DNA of 64,000 nt from Zhihengliuella flava (GCF_015751895.1 NZ_JADOTZ010000001.1:2480001-2544000); one strand, 5' to 3'. Positions 53,208 through 63,464 are shown, counted from the stretch's first letter. Notes: generated from the letters alone by a model not told the origin. Numbers and translations are program-made.

Positions 53208-53531
53208 GTGACCTACATCATCGCCCAGCCGTGCGTGGACGTTAAGGACAAGGCCTGCATTGACGAATGTCCGGTCGACTGCATCTACGAGGGCGAGCGC
53301 TCGCTCTACATCCACCCGGACGAGTGCGTCGATTGTGGTGCGTGCGAGCCCGTCTGTCCGGTGGAGGCCATCTACTACGAGGACGACGTCCCCGAGGAGT
53401 GGTCGGACTACTACAAGGCCAACGTCGAGTTCTTTGATGAGATCGGTTCCCCGGGCGGTGCAGCCAAGCTGGGCAACACGGGGAAGGATCACCCGTTTGT
53501 CTCCGCCCTACCTCCGCAGAACGAGGCCTGA
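53208..53531 (+). CDS. fdxA: 7Fe ferredoxin
   Basis: 107 residues. CVDVKDKACIDECPVDC at 9-25 holds the [3Fe-4S] and first [4Fe-4S] ligands, CVDCGACEPVCP at 40-51 the others, and the acidic C terminus (EDDVPEEWSDYYKANVEFF) is the actinobacterial FdxA form. Soluble electron carrier. GTG start; ribosome site weak. Three bases before dapC on the same strand, so co-transcribed; in other actinobacteria fdxA and dapC are also adjacent. Confidence 0.97.
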   Translation: MTYIIAQPCVDVKDKACIDECPVDCIYEGERSLYIHPDECVDCGACEPVCPVEAIYYEDDVPEEWSDYYKANVEFFDEIGSPGGAAKLGNTGKDHPFVSALPPQNEA

Positions 53532-53534
53532 GCC

Positions 53535-54653
53535 GTGCTGACGCTGCCCGACTACCCGTGGGAATCGTTGCGCCCTTACCGCGAACGGGCCGCTCAGCAC
53601 CCTGACGGGACGGTTGACCTCTCTATTGGCACGCCCGTCGACCCGACGCCGCAGCTGATTCAGGACGCCCTCCGCCACGCCGCGGACGCTCCGGGGTACC
53701 CGACGACGCATGGCACGCCGGGGCTACGCGAGGCCATCGCCGCATGGTTTGCGCGCCGTCGCCAGGTCACCGGGCTGAGCCCGGAGCACGTAATGCCCAC
53801 CGTCGGCTCGAAGGAGCTCGTGGCGTGGCTGCCGCTGCTGTTGGGGTTGGGCGAGGGCGACGTCGTCGTGCGTCCCACGATCGCCTACCCGACCTATGAC
53901 ATCGGCGCGCGATTGGTCGGGGCCACGGCCGTGGCCGCTGACACCCTCACCGAGCTGGACGACGACGTTGCCGCGCGCGTGAAATTTGTCTGGGTTAATT
54001 CGCCGGGCAACCCGACGGGCGTGGTGCGCACGGCCGAGGCGTTGGCCGAACTCGTTGCCCAGGCCCGGTCCATCGGCGCCGTCGTCGCCTCCGATGAGTG
54101 CTACGCCGAGCTCGGCTGGGGCGACTTTGAATCGGGCGTTCCGTCCGTCCTCGAGGAGTCCGTCAGCGGGGGAGACTACACGGACCTGCTCGCGGTGTAT
54201 TCCATGTCGAAGCAGTCCAATGTGGCCGGTTACCGCGCCGCCTTCGTCGGGGGCGCGCCGAACCTCCTGCCGAACCTGATCAATAACCGGAAGCATGCCG
54301 GCATGATTGTTCCCTTCCCCGTGCAGGAAGCCATGCGCGTGGGTTTGGCCGACGATGCGCACGTGCAGCGGCAGAAGGACCTCTACCGCGGGCGCCGGGA
54401 GAGGCTGATTCCGGCGTTGCAAGGCTTCGGGCTGCGGATCGAGGGCTCGCAGGCCGGCTTGTACCTGTGGTGCACGGCCGGCGAAGACACGTGGCGGACG
54501 GTGGGCCGGTTGGCTGATCTGGGCATCGTGGTGGGACCCGGAAGCTTCTACGGCGAGGCGGGTGAGGGGTACGTGCGCGTCGCCCTCACGGCCCCCGACG
54601 AGCGCGTCGATGCTGCCGTTCAGCGCCTGGCTGCGGCGGCCGAGGAGTTGTAA
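53535..54653 (+). CDS. dapC: Succinyldiaminopimelate transaminase
   Basis: 372 residues. Class I/II aminotransferase: VDLSIGTPVDPTPQLIQDAL near the start, WVNSPGNPTGVV (about 153-164), SDECYAELGW, and PLP lysine in VYSMSKQSNVAGYRAAF (about residue 224). Forms N-succinyl-LL-2,6-diaminopimelate in lysine/peptidoglycan synthesis, between DapD and DapE, which are encoded 4 kb away. GTG start, 3 bases after fdxA. Confidence 0.93.
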   Translation: MLTLPDYPWESLRPYRERAAQHPDGTVDLSIGTPVDPTPQLIQDALRHAADAPGYPTTHGTPGLREAIAAWFARRRQVTGLSPEHVMPTVGSKELVAWLPLLLGLGEGDVVVRPTIAYPTYDIGARLVGATAVAADTLTELDDDVAARVKFVWVNSPGNPTGVVRTAEALAELVAQARSIGAVVASDECYAELGWGDFESGVPSVLEESVSGGDYTDLLAVYSMSKQSNVAGYRAAFVGGAPNLLPNLINNRKHAGMIVPFPVQEAMRVGLADDAHVQRQKDLYRGRRERLIPALQGFGLRIEGSQAGLYLWCTAGEDTWRTVGRLADLGIVVGPGSFYGEAGEGYVRVALTAPDERVDAAVQRLAAAAEEL

Positions 54654-54773
54654 ACCTACAATCGACGATTAGATATGTTGTGCGTCATGCCGGTACCGTG
54701 TTTCCTGATTACTTGCTGACGCTGAACCTGCGTCGACGCTCGATCCACCTTCACTCCGAACCAAGGAGAGGTT

Positions 54774-56057
54774 ATGACGGAACAGAATTCTGCGCGCCTA
54801 GCATTCGACGGCGCCGACCTTGAGCTGCCGGTCGTTCCGGCCGTCGAAGGCAACGCCGGCTTCGACATCGCCCCGCTGCTGAAGTCCACGGGCAACGTGA
54901 CCTATGATCCGGGCTTCATGAATACGGCAGCCACGAAGTCGGAGATTACGTACATCGATGGCGGCGCCGGAATTCTCCGCTACCGCGGGTACCCCATTGA
55001 GCAGTTGGCCCAGAACTCCAGCTTCCTCGAGACCAGCTACTTGCTGATTTACGGTGAGCTGCCGAGCGCCACCGAGCTGGAAGAGTTTGATCAGAAGATC
55101 CGCCGCCACACCCTGCTCCATGAGGAGCTCAAGGGTTTCTTCGATGGCTTCCCGCGGGACGCCCACCCGATGCCGGTGCTCTCCTCCGCTGTGTCGGCCC
55201 TGTCCACGTGGTACCAGGATTCGCTGGATCCGTTTGATCAGGAGCAGGTGGAGCTGTCCACCATTCGCCTGCTGGCCAAGATGCCGGTCATCGCCGCCTA
55301 CGCCTACAAGAAGTCGATCGGCCAGGCGCTGTTGTACCCGGACAACTCGCACAACCTCGTCGAAAACTTCATGCGCCTGACGTTCGGCACCGCCGCCGAG
55401 CCGTTCGACATGGACCCGGAGCTCGTCAAGGCCCTGGACCTTCTGCTCATCCTGCACGCTGATCACGAGCAGAACTGCTCCACTTCGACGGTCCGCCTCG
55501 TCGGATCATCGAACGCGAACATGTTTGCGTCCGTCTCCGCCGGTATCAACGCCCTGTTTGGTCCGGCCCACGGCGGCGCCAACGAGGCCGTGCTGAAGAT
55601 GCTGCGCCATATTCAGGCCGAGGGCATCGAGCCCGAGGAGTACATGGAGAAGGTCAAGCGCAAGGAAGACGGCGTCCGCCTCATGGGCTTCGGTCACCGC
55701 GTGTACAAGAATTACGATCCGCGGGCCAAGCTGGTCAAGGAGACGGCACACGAGATCCTCGGCAAGCTCGGCGGCAACGACGAGCTGCTCGACATCGCGA
55801 TGCGCCTCGAGGAAAAGGCCCTCGCCGATGACTACTTCATCGAGCGCAAGCTGTACCCGAACGTCGACTTCTACACGGGCTTGATCTACAAGGCCATGGG
55901 CTTCCCGGAGCAGATGTTTACGGTCCTCTTCGCGATCGGGCGCCTGCCGGGCTGGATCGCCCAGTGGCGCGAGATGATGGCGGACCCGAAGCTCAAGATC
56001 GGCCGTCCGCGCCAGCTGTACGTGGGTCACCCGGAGCGCAACTACCCGGGCGTCTAA
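54774..56057 (+). CDS. gltA: Citrate synthase
   Basis: 427 residues, type II. Catalytic His residues in FGPAHGGANEAVLKML (about 261-276) and MGFGHRVYKNYDPRAK (about 300), catalytic Asp in VDFYTGLIYKAMGF (about 359). IDGGAGILRYRGYPIEQLA is the family N-terminal block. Condenses acetyl-CoA and oxaloacetate. AAGGAGAGG before the ATG. Followed by a strong terminator, so monocistronic. Confidence 0.97.
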   Translation: MTEQNSARLAFDGADLELPVVPAVEGNAGFDIAPLLKSTGNVTYDPGFMNTAATKSEITYIDGGAGILRYRGYPIEQLAQNSSFLETSYLLIYGELPSATELEEFDQKIRRHTLLHEELKGFFDGFPRDAHPMPVLSSAVSALSTWYQDSLDPFDQEQVELSTIRLLAKMPVIAAYAYKKSIGQALLYPDNSHNLVENFMRLTFGTAAEPFDMDPELVKALDLLLILHADHEQNCSTSTVRLVGSSNANMFASVSAGINALFGPAHGGANEAVLKMLRHIQAEGIEPEEYMEKVKRKEDGVRLMGFGHRVYKNYDPRAKLVKETAHEILGKLGGNDELLDIAMRLEEKALADDYFIERKLYPNVDFYTGLIYKAMGFPEQMFTVLFAIGRLPGWIAQWREMMADPKLKIGRPRQLYVGHPERNYPGV

Positions 56058-56072
56058 CCCCGCCACCCTGCA

Positions 56073-56118
56073 ACGGCGCGGTGCCTCCTGCCCCTCGGGG
56101 CGCCAGGCACCGCGCCGT
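56073..56118 (+). terminator. Terminator hairpin of gltA
   Basis: ACGGCGCGGTGCCT (56073-56086) pairs perfectly with AGGCACCGCGCCGT (56105-56118); the 18-base loop can itself pair internally. 16 bases after the gltA stop. Confidence 0.8.
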
Positions 56119-56198
56119 CGTTGTTCCCAGACGAATGCTGGCCTGCGCTGCGCCTCGGGTTTACCTTAAAGGGAACGGGCAGGAGAGCGAGGCGAGCC

Positions 56199-56852
56199 GT
56201 GTTTGAAAAGTCCGGTGCCGGGTGGCGCGTGTCGGCGCGTACGCACCTGAGCATGTTGATCGCCCTCTACCTGCGTGACTTGGCCGGCGTGGTCGGCACC
56301 CCGGTGCCGCTCGACGACGGCGCGGGCCCGGTGCTCTGCGCGGTCCAGCCAGCCGTCAAGCCCCGGGCAGCCACGGAACTGAGCCACTCCGAGCTGGCGG
56401 AGTTGAGCCAGGAGTGGCATCAGTGGTGGCGCCGCATGGTCCTCCGGTACGACGTCGACGGCTCTCCGGAGGCGGCGGACCTTCCGGAGGCGGCGCTCTT
56501 GGGTCAACCGGATTTTGACGCATTCAGGGCGTCTCCGGCCCTGCAGAAGCTCCTGCGCGCGCACTACGGGGCGGCCCATGATTGGGCTAACGAGCGGCGC
56601 CGGCAGTACAACACCGTAGCGCGTGAGCACGCGGCCGCCGGCCGGAGGCGCGTGGTGGAGACTCTGGTACAGGAGCGATCGCTGGAGGGCGCCGCCGGGC
56701 AGGACCTCGAGATCAATCTGGTGGAGCTGCCGCTGGCGGAGCGGCGGGCGTGGCTGACCGGCCGCCGCACGGTCCTGCTGAGCCAGGATCTCGCGGCGGA
56801 CCAGACCTTGCTGCGCAGCTACCTCGAGCCCATGATTCGGCTGATCGGCTAG
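56199..56852 (+). CDS. Conserved hypothetical protein
   Basis: 217 residues from GTG 56199 after AGGAGAGCGAGG; an in-frame ATG is at 56253. Soluble, helix-rich and Trp-containing (LSQEWHQWWRRMVLRYDV, about 75-92). VVETLVQERSLEGAAGQDLEINLVELPLAERRAWL suggests a helical C-terminal domain. No recognised motif or signal peptide. The 3' end is 18 bases from the convergent secreted-protein gene. Confidence 0.7.
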   Translation: MFEKSGAGWRVSARTHLSMLIALYLRDLAGVVGTPVPLDDGAGPVLCAVQPAVKPRAATELSHSELAELSQEWHQWWRRMVLRYDVDGSPEAADLPEAALLGQPDFDAFRASPALQKLLRAHYGAAHDWANERRRQYNTVAREHAAAGRRRVVETLVQERSLEGAAGQDLEINLVELPLAERRAWLTGRRTVLLSQDLAADQTLLRSYLEPMIRLIG

Positions 56853-56870
56853 GCGTGGGGCCGTGAGCGG

Positions 56871-57764
56871 TTAGGCCTCCGGCAGCGCCGTGATGATGAC
56901 GTGGCCATCCGTCGTCGTGCCTTGGACCCACGCGTTCTCCGCGCGGTTCCAAATGAGTCCTCCAAAGGCGACGGACTCGATATCGAGGCTGTGCGCGCTG
57001 GCCACAGCCCACTGCGCGATGGACCAGCCGGTCCGCTGCGTCACGTCGTTGCTGGAGACCAGCCCGGGGGAGAGATGCGTCGGGACGGCTAGGCGCCGCC
57101 CCGTGAGCTGAGCCGCCTCCGCGAGGAGGGGACTGTGCTGCGCGGAGAGTTCGGCCCTGATGCGGTCTGGATCGCCGGCTTGCTCTCCGGCGCGCAAGGT
57201 GCAGTTGAGGGACGCGGGGGAGTAACCCGTCAGGGCGGAGGCGAAAGCCCGGCCCATCGGCTCATGTTGGGCGTAGGCGTCGGGAAACGCGCTACGCTGA
57301 ACCTTTTGCGCCGCCTCGGTCACTTCTAGGGCGGTGAAATCGAACGTTTCCAGCTCTTGGTAAAACCGGTTGGCCGCGTAGAGGGGGTCCATGACCTGCT
57401 CCTGCGTTCCCCACCCTTGGGAGGGGCGCTGCTGGAAGAGACCGCGCGAGTCCGGCCCGGCCTCATCGCCGTAGTCAATATTGCGGAGCTTCGACTCCTG
57501 CATGGCCGTGGCCAGACCAATGGTCGCGGCCCGCGCCGGAAGGCCCCGCCGGACCGAGACGGCGCTGATGAGTGCGGCGTTGGCCGCCTGATCCGGGGCT
57601 AGGTGCACGGCGTCCCCGCCGGCCACCGCGGTGCAGCGCTCACGGACGAACATTTGGCTACTCTCCGCGTAACGCCAGAGGCCAACGACGCCCGCGGCGA
57701 CGACGGCGACGCTCAGCATGAGGGTGAGCGCCGCCCGCAGCCGGCGCCGCCGTCGTTCCTTCAC
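56871..57764 (-). CDS. Membrane-anchored lysozyme-fold-like protein
   Basis: 297 residues. Basic N terminus, membrane segment about 11-30, extracytoplasmic remainder. Residues ~75-135 have the pattern LATAMQESKLRNIDYGDE, then DSRGLFQQRPSQGWGT and DPLYAANRFYQEL, which resembles lytic-transglycosylase/lysozyme-fold proteins with Glu in MQES as possible catalytic residue and the G-L-F-Q-Q segment. A wall-hydrolysis role is inference. Lies 23 bases after dapD on the same strand, a fit with a wall-related function. Confidence 0.72.
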   Translation of the reverse strand: MKERRRRRLRAALTLMLSVAVVAAGVVGLWRYAESSQMFVRERCTAVAGGDAVHLAPDQAANAALISAVSVRRGLPARAATIGLATAMQESKLRNIDYGDEAGPDSRGLFQQRPSQGWGTQEQVMDPLYAANRFYQELETFDFTALEVTEAAQKVQRSAFPDAYAQHEPMGRAFASALTGYSPASLNCTLRAGEQAGDPDRIRAELSAQHSPLLAEAAQLTGRRLAVPTHLSPGLVSSNDVTQRTGWSIAQWAVASAHSLDIESVAFGGLIWNRAENAWVQGTTTDGHVIITALPEA

Positions 57765-57787
57765 TTTCCGTTTCAGCGGGCGCGCCC

Positions 57788-58735
57788 TTAGTTGGCGTGC
57801 AAGGCCGAGTTGAGTTCCACCGTCTGCCCCTCGCGCGGCAGGGCCTCGACGGCGCCAGTGCTGGAGTTGCGGCGGAACAGGAGGTTCGGTACGCCAGAGA
57901 GTTCGGCGGCCTTGACCGTCTGGCCGCTGACGGAGACGCGGGTACCCGCCGTGACGTACAGGCCGGCCTCGACCACCGAGTCGTCCCCCACGGAAATGCC
58001 GACGCCGGAATTGGCACCCAGCAGCACGCGCTCACCGATGACGATCTTTTCTTTGCCGCCGCCGGACAGCGTGCCCATGATGGAGGCTCCGCCTCCGACG
58101 TCGGAGCCGTTGCCGACCACCACGGACGCTGAAATGCGGCCCTCCACCATGGAGTTGCCGAGCGTGCCGGCATTGAAATTCACAAAGCCCTCATGCATCA
58201 CGGTGGTGCCCTCGGCGAGGTGGGCGCCGAGGCGCACGCGGCCCGCGTCGCCAATACGCACGCCAGTCGGGATGACGTAGTCCACCATGCGCGGGAACTT
58301 GTCCACGCCGTAGACGGTCACCTGACCGCGGGAGCGTAGCTTGAGGCGGGTGGTCTCAAAATCGGCGACCGAGCACGGGCCGAAATTGGTCCACACCACG
58401 TTGGTCAGCAGTCCGAAGACGCCGTCGAGGTTGATGCTGTTGGGGGCAGCCAAACGCGTGGAGAGCACATGCAGGCGCAGCCATGCGTCCGCGGTGGAGG
58501 TCGGCGCGGCGTCGAGGTTCGTCTCCACGGAGACCACCTCCTGGCGCGTTCCGCGGGCGGCATCATCCGTCGCGGCGGTGGTGAGGTCAGCGGTGAGGTC
58601 CTGAGCGTCGGCTAGCGCGCCGAGCGACGGCGCCGGGAACCACACATCGAGGACCGAATCATCGGCGGCGATCGTGGCGAGGCCGTAACCAGCGGCAGTG
58701 CGGACGTCGGACGGAGAAGGCGTTGCTGAAGTCAT
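57788..58735 (-). CDS. dapD: Tetrahydrodipicolinate N-succinyltransferase (actinobacterial DapD)
   Basis: 315 residues. N-terminal mixed domain ([19 protein letters not shown]), then a left-handed beta-helix of hexapeptide repeats ([57 protein letters not shown]). [20 protein letters not shown] is typical of the DapD_2-type actinobacterial enzyme. Acts before DapC in the succinylase route to meso-DAP. Start 58735 chosen because TACGAT lies 6 bases upstream. Divergent from dapE, start codons only 41 bases apart. Confidence 0.95.
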   Translation of the reverse strand: MTSATPSPSDVRTAAGYGLATIAADDSVLDVWFPAPSLGALADAQDLTADLTTAATDDAARGTRQEVVSVETNLDAAPTSTADAWLRLHVLSTRLAAPNSINLDGVFGLLTNVVWTNFGPCSVADFETTRLKLRSRGQVTVYGVDKFPRMVDYVIPTGVRIGDAGRVRLGAHLAEGTTVMHEGFVNFNAGTLGNSMVEGRISASVVVGNGSDVGGGASIMGTLSGGGKEKIVIGERVLLGANSGVGISVGDDSVVEAGLYVTAGTRVSVSGQTVKAAELSGVPNLLFRRNSSTGAVEALPREGQTVELNSALHAN

Positions 58736-58741
58736 GGAACC

Positions 58742-58770
58742 ATCGTAGCCGCGCGCCCCGGCGGTAGGCT
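58742..58770. promoter_or_regulatory. Divergent leaderless promoters of dapD and dapE
   Basis: On the minus strand TACGAT (58747-58742) ends 6 bases before ATG 58735; on the plus strand TAGGCT (58765-58770) ends 6 bases before GTG 58777. With 41 bases between start codons, each promoter's -35 region must lie in or beyond the other gene's promoter. Confidence 0.6.
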
Positions 58771-58776
58771 TTTCGC

Positions 58777-59913
58777 GTGACTTACGATAACCAGCCTCAC
58801 CAGGCCGTCGTCCCACCGGCGGTCATCGACCCGCACGCCGACGTGGCCCTGCTGACCCAAGCCCTCATCGACATCGAATCCGTGTCGGGAAATGAGCGGC
58901 GGATCGCCGATGCCGTGGAGACCGCGCTGCGTGCCATGGACCACCTGAGTGTTCACCGCGACGGCGATTCGATCGTGGCCCGCACCGGGCTGGGTCGCAG
59001 CGAGCGCGTGATCCTCGCCGGGCATCTTGATACCGTCCCGCTGCCGACCACGCCCGGTTCGCGCGGCACCGTCCCCTCGGTGTGGGAACTGAACGACGAC
59101 GGCGCGGAGGTGCTCTACGGCCGGGGCGCCACGGACATGAAGGGCGGCGTCGCCGTGCAGATCGCCCTCGCCGCGGCCCTGACCGATCCGAACCGGGACA
59201 TCACGTATGTTTTCTACGACCATGAAGAGGTCGAGGGATCCAAGTCCGGCCTCGGGCGCTTGTACCGCAACTGTCCCGAGTTGCTCGAGGGGGACTTCGC
59301 GATCCTGCTCGAGCCGACGAACGGCACGGTGGAGGGCGGATGTAACGGAACGATTCGATTCCGGGTCACGACCGAAGGCCGAGCCGCGCATTCGGCCCGC
59401 GCCTGGATGGGGGAGAACGCAATCCACGGTATGGCCGAGGTGCTGACGAAGCTCGCCGTCCACCGACCCGTGACGACCTCGGTAGATGGGTTGGATTTCC
59501 GCGAGTCACTTAATGCGGTGCGCATTTCCGGCGGTATCGCCGGCAACGTCATTCCGGATCGGTGCGAGGTGGAGATCAATTATCGGTTCGCCCCGGACCG
59601 GACGCCGGACGAGGCGGAGGCCTACGTCGCGGCCCTCCTGCCGGGGTTCACCCTCGAACGCACCGACGCCGCCGCCGGAGCCCGACCGGGCCTGAACCAT
59701 CCGGCCGCCGCCGCCTTCGTGGCCACGGTCGGTCAGCCGCCCAAGCCGAAATACGGCTGGACGGACGTGGCGCGCTTCTCCGCGGCGGGCGTCCCGGCCG
59801 TGAACTTCGGTCCCGGGGATCCGCTGTTGGCGCACTCCGATGACGAGCACGTGCCCGCTCAGGCCATCCGCGATTGCTGGAGCGCCCTGCACCGGTGGCT
59901 GAGCGCGGCGTAG
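58777..59913 (+). CDS. dapE: Succinyl-diaminopimelate desuccinylase
   Basis: 378 residues, M20 metallopeptidase family. Metal ligands in GHLDTVPLP (about 83-91), [10 protein letters not shown] (about 118-127), the catalytic EE in [13 protein letters not shown] (about 152) and a late His in [11 protein letters not shown] (about 348); lid domain inserted at about 190-300. Hydrolyses N-succinyl-LL-DAP. GTG start without ribosome site, leaderless. Separated from the glu operon by a 19-bp hairpin. Confidence 0.95.
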   Translation: MTYDNQPHQAVVPPAVIDPHADVALLTQALIDIESVSGNERRIADAVETALRAMDHLSVHRDGDSIVARTGLGRSERVILAGHLDTVPLPTTPGSRGTVPSVWELNDDGAEVLYGRGATDMKGGVAVQIALAAALTDPNRDITYVFYDHEEVEGSKSGLGRLYRNCPELLEGDFAILLEPTNGTVEGGCNGTIRFRVTTEGRAAHSARAWMGENAIHGMAEVLTKLAVHRPVTTSVDGLDFRESLNAVRISGGIAGNVIPDRCEVEINYRFAPDRTPDEAEAYVAALLPGFTLERTDAAAGARPGLNHPAAAAFVATVGQPPKPKYGWTDVARFSAAGVPAVNFGPGDPLLAHSDDEHVPAQAIRDCWSALHRWLSAA

Positions 59914-59944
59914 ACCCGGCCGCACGGTCGCGGCAAGCATGGAA

Positions 59945-59987
59945 ACGGCTGAGGCCGGTCACGACGAACGTGACCGGCCTCAGCCGT
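59945..59987. terminator. 19-bp bidirectional hairpin between dapE and gluD
   Basis: 59945-59963 pairs perfectly with 59969-59987 (19 bp; ends ACGGCTGAGG and CCTCAGCCGT; loop ACGAA). It lies between convergent stops (dapE and the last glu gene), and is the longest perfect stem found in the window. Confidence 0.85.
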
Positions 59988-60005
59988 CCTGCGGGTGCCG
60001 GGGAG

Positions 60006-60923
60006 CTACTGCTTGCCTGATCCCGGTCCCTGATCCGCATCGATCGTGGCGGTGGTCCCCACGGGAGCCGCCTCGGCCGCGTCCTCATCGTCCTCCGTGG
60101 CCGCTGCGTTGCCTCGGCGGCGGGCAACGCGGGTTTGCACCGTTTGGGCCAAGGACGTCAGGGCGAAGTTGATGAGGATGAAGATGACGGCTGCGACGAC
60201 GAGGGCCTGGAAGACATTCGCATTGGCCGTTCCCACCAGCTTGGCGTTGAACAAGAGTTCGTTGTAATTGATGATCTGGCCCAGAGCTGAGTCCTTGAGG
60301 ATCACCACGAACTGGCTGAGCAGCGCGGGCATCATGGCCACCAACGCCTGCGGGACCTCGATGATGCGCAGCGATTGTCCTCGCGTCAGGCCAATCGCTG
60401 TGCCCGCTTCACGCTGGCCCTTCGGCAGGCCGTGCACCCCGGAGCGGACCAGCTCGGCCACCACGGAGCCGTTGTACAGGGTCAGTGAGACGACGACGGC
60501 AACAAACGGCGCGTCGTCAGGCGAGACCACGCCCATCCGGCCGAGGAAGATCCAGAAGAAGATCATCATGAGCAGCACCGGTACGGCGCGGAAGAATTCC
60601 ACCACCACGGAGCTAATCCCGTTGATGAGCTTGTTCTGCGCGAGCCGGCCCATGCCGAAGATCATGCCGAAAACCAGCGAGGTGACGACGGCGATCGCCG
60701 CCGACTTCAGGGTGTTCATGAGTCCCGGAAGCAGGTAGTTCTGCCACGTACTGGAGTCGGTGAACGGCAGCCACTTGGCCGGGGCTAACTGCCCGAAGTC
60801 GTTGAGGACCATCAGGACCCACCCCATGAGGGCGACGAACGCGATGATGCCAATGATGTTCAGGATGAGGATCCTGCGCCGGGCCTTGGGGCCCGGCTCG
60901 TCAAAAAGTACCGAGGAGCTCAT
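60006..60923 (-). CDS. gluD: Glutamate ABC transporter permease GluD-like
   Basis: 305 residues. HisM/ArtM-type permease: about six helices, with EAA loop LPKGQREAGTAIGLTRGQSLRIIEVPQAL (about 185-205). A charged, low-complexity C-terminal tail (about 265-305) is typical of actinobacterial GluD. Its start overlaps the gluC stop by 4 bases. Works with GluC. Confidence 0.9.
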   Translation of the reverse strand: MSSSVLFDEPGPKARRRILILNIIGIIAFVALMGWVLMVLNDFGQLAPAKWLPFTDSSTWQNYLLPGLMNTLKSAAIAVVTSLVFGMIFGMGRLAQNKLINGISSVVVEFFRAVPVLLMMIFFWIFLGRMGVVSPDDAPFVAVVVSLTLYNGSVVAELVRSGVHGLPKGQREAGTAIGLTRGQSLRIIEVPQALVAMMPALLSQFVVILKDSALGQIINYNELLFNAKLVGTANANVFQALVVAAVIFILINFALTSLAQTVQTRVARRRGNAAATEDDEDAAEAAPVGTTATIDADQGPGSGKQ

Positions 60924-61600
60924 CGTGCCACCGCCAGCTTCTTAGACAGGTATGTACTCAACAGTCCGATCGGAATGACCACGATCACGAAGAACGCCGC
61001 GACGGTCAGGAAGACCAGAATGCCGACGTCGGGCCGGAACTCGATCATGGTCTTCATGGTGCCCGAAATTTCGGCCACGGAGCCGGCCGTGGCCACGGTC
61101 GAGTTCTTGATGAGCGCGATCAGGGTATTGCCCATCGGCGCGATGGCGCCGCGGAGCGCCTGCGGCAGGATCACGTGGCGCGCGGCCGGCAGGAAGCTGA
61201 GTCCAATGGCGCGTGCGGCCTCCGCCTGGCCCAGCGGGACGGTATTGACGCCGGAGCGAATCGCCTCGCAAAAGAAGGCCGCGTGATAGATCGTCAAGCC
61301 GATGATCGCAATGCGAAAGAAATTCAGGTTGAAGTCGCTCGCGAGCTGAACCTGAAAGACCCCGAAGAGCACCAGCACGCCGAAGGTCATGATGATGGTC
61401 AGGGGAGTGTTGCGGAAAATGTTGACGTACGCGGTGCCGAACCAGCGCAGGCTGGGGATCGGGGAAATGCGCATCAGCGCCAAGAAACCGCCGAGCGTGA
61501 CCGAGGCGATGGCTGCCCAGAACGTGAGCTGGATGTTGGTCCAGAACGTCGAGAGCATCTGCGGCCCGTAGGTCTCCCAGAGGGAAAGATAGGCGTCCAC
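60920..61600 (-). CDS. gluC: Glutamate ABC transporter permease GluC-like
   Basis: 226 residues. HisQ-type permease with five helices and EAA loop LGQAEAARAIGLSFLPAARHVILPQALRG (about 147-167). GTG start with AAAGGAGT upstream. Forms a heterodimer with GluD. A hairpin lies between gluB and this gene. Confidence 0.92.
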   Translation of the reverse strand: MDAYLSLWETYGPQMLSTFWTNIQLTFWAAIASVTLGGFLALMRISPIPSLRWFGTAYVNIFRNTPLTIIMTFGVLVLFGVFQVQLASDFNLNFFRIAIIGLTIYHAAFFCEAIRSGVNTVPLGQAEAARAIGLSFLPAARHVILPQALRGAIAPMGNTLIALIKNSTVATAGSVAEISGTMKTMIEFRPDVGILVFLTVAAFFVIVVIPIGLLSTYLSKKLAVAR

Positions 61601-61634
61601 GGCCTAACTCCTTTACAGGTGGTGCGGAAAGGGA

Positions 61635-61671
61635 GGAACCGGCGGCCGGCGCGTGCCGAGCCGCCGGTTCC
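61635..61671 (-). promoter_or_regulatory. Intercistronic hairpin between gluB and gluC
   Basis: GGAACCGGCGGC (61635-61646) pairs perfectly with GCCGCCGGTTCC (61660-61671), 13-base loop. It is placed between the binding-protein gene and the first permease gene, like the hairpin of the peptide operon at 45261-45298. Confidence 0.75.
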
Positions 61672-61691
61672 AACCGTCAGAAGCTCAGGGC

Positions 61692-62534
61692 CTACGCGCA
61701 GGCGTCGGGCTCCGGCGGGTTCTTCTCGTCGTTCGGCGTGTAGCCGGTGCCCTCCGTGTTGGCGCTGATGGCCTCTTCCCACGCACCGTCGTCGTACATC
61801 TTCTGGATGGCGGCGTTGATGTCCTCGCACATGTCCGAGTCCTGGCTCAGGCCGACGCCGTAGCGCTCGTCCGAGAAGGGGTTGCCGACCACCTTGAACT
61901 TGCCCTGGTTGGCCTCGGTGGCGGCCAAACCGGCCAGGATGATGTCGTCGGTGGTGACGGCGTCAATGCCGCCAGTCTCCAGCAGGCCCAGGCAGTCGGC
62001 ATAGCCGCTCTGCTCGACCAGGTTGATTCCCGGGTGCAGTTCCTTGACCTTGGTCGCCGAGGTCGAGCCGGTGACCGAGCAGAGGTTCTTGCCCTCCAGG
62101 TCCTCCGGGCCCGCGATCTCCGACTCGTCCTCACGGACCAGCAGGTCCTGCCCGGCGTGGAAGTACGGGCCAGCGAAGGCCACGCGCTCCTTGCGCTCGT
62201 CGGTGATGGAGTAGGTCGCGAAGATCATGTCGACGCCGTTGGTTTCGAGCAACGTCTCGCGGTTGGCGGACGGGGCCGAAACCCATTCGATCTGGTCTTC
62301 GGAGTAGCCGAGCTCGTTGGCGACGTACTTGGCGACGTCGACGTCGAAGCCGGTGTACGTGTCGCCTTCCTGGAAGCCCAGGCCCGGCTGATCGAACTTG
62401 ATGCCGATGCGGACGCTCTCGCCGCCCTCGGAGCCTTCGCCCCCCGTGCCGCCTTCGTCCGAGCCGCCACAGGCGGACAGGGTCAGAGCGGCGACCGCGG
62501 CCATCGAGGCCATCGCAATGCGGTTCTTACGCAT
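61692..62534 (-). CDS. gluB: Glutamate-binding lipoprotein GluB-like
   Basis: 280 residues. Lipobox TLSAC with Cys22, acidic Gly-rich linker, then SBP_bac_3 domain: VRIGIKFDQPGLGFQEGDTYTGFDVDVAKYVANELGY (about 47-83), NRETLLETNGVDMIFATYSIT, and two cysteines (LCSVTG, YADCLG) that may form a disulfide. AAGGAGAAA before the ATG. Binds glutamate (family inference) at the outer face of the membrane. Confidence 0.93.
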   Translation of the reverse strand: MRKNRIAMASMAAVAALTLSACGGSDEGGTGGEGSEGGESVRIGIKFDQPGLGFQEGDTYTGFDVDVAKYVANELGYSEDQIEWVSAPSANRETLLETNGVDMIFATYSITDERKERVAFAGPYFHAGQDLLVREDESEIAGPEDLEGKNLCSVTGSTSATKVKELHPGINLVEQSGYADCLGLLETGGIDAVTTDDIILAGLAATEANQGKFKVVGNPFSDERYGVGLSQDSDMCEDINAAIQKMYDDGAWEEAISANTEGTGYTPNDEKNPPEPDACA

Positions 62535-62573
62535 GTTTTCTCCTTGTCAATGGTGCCCCCGGCGGGGCCGGGT

Positions 62574-63347
<774 letters not shown>

Positions 63348-63452
63348 GTCCATGACCTTACTTGATGTTGCCCCCGCCACAAGGGCTGATGATTCAGAAC
63401 ACGCAGAAATTTACTGGTTTGCAATGCAGGGCGATCAGTGCCGCGCGGGGCA

Positions 63453-63458
63453 TAGGGT
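63453..63458 (+). promoter_or_regulatory. Leaderless -10 element (TAGGGT) of the LOG-type gene
   Basis: TAGGGT ends 6 bases before ATG 63465. Confidence 0.45.
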
Positions 63459-63464
63459 GGGCGT

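Noticed and set aside
52833-53492. 219-codon minus-strand protein covering the ferredoxin region
   Set aside because: Its N-terminal two thirds is antisense to fdxA; only the last 79 codons from GTG 53072 look like a real protein.
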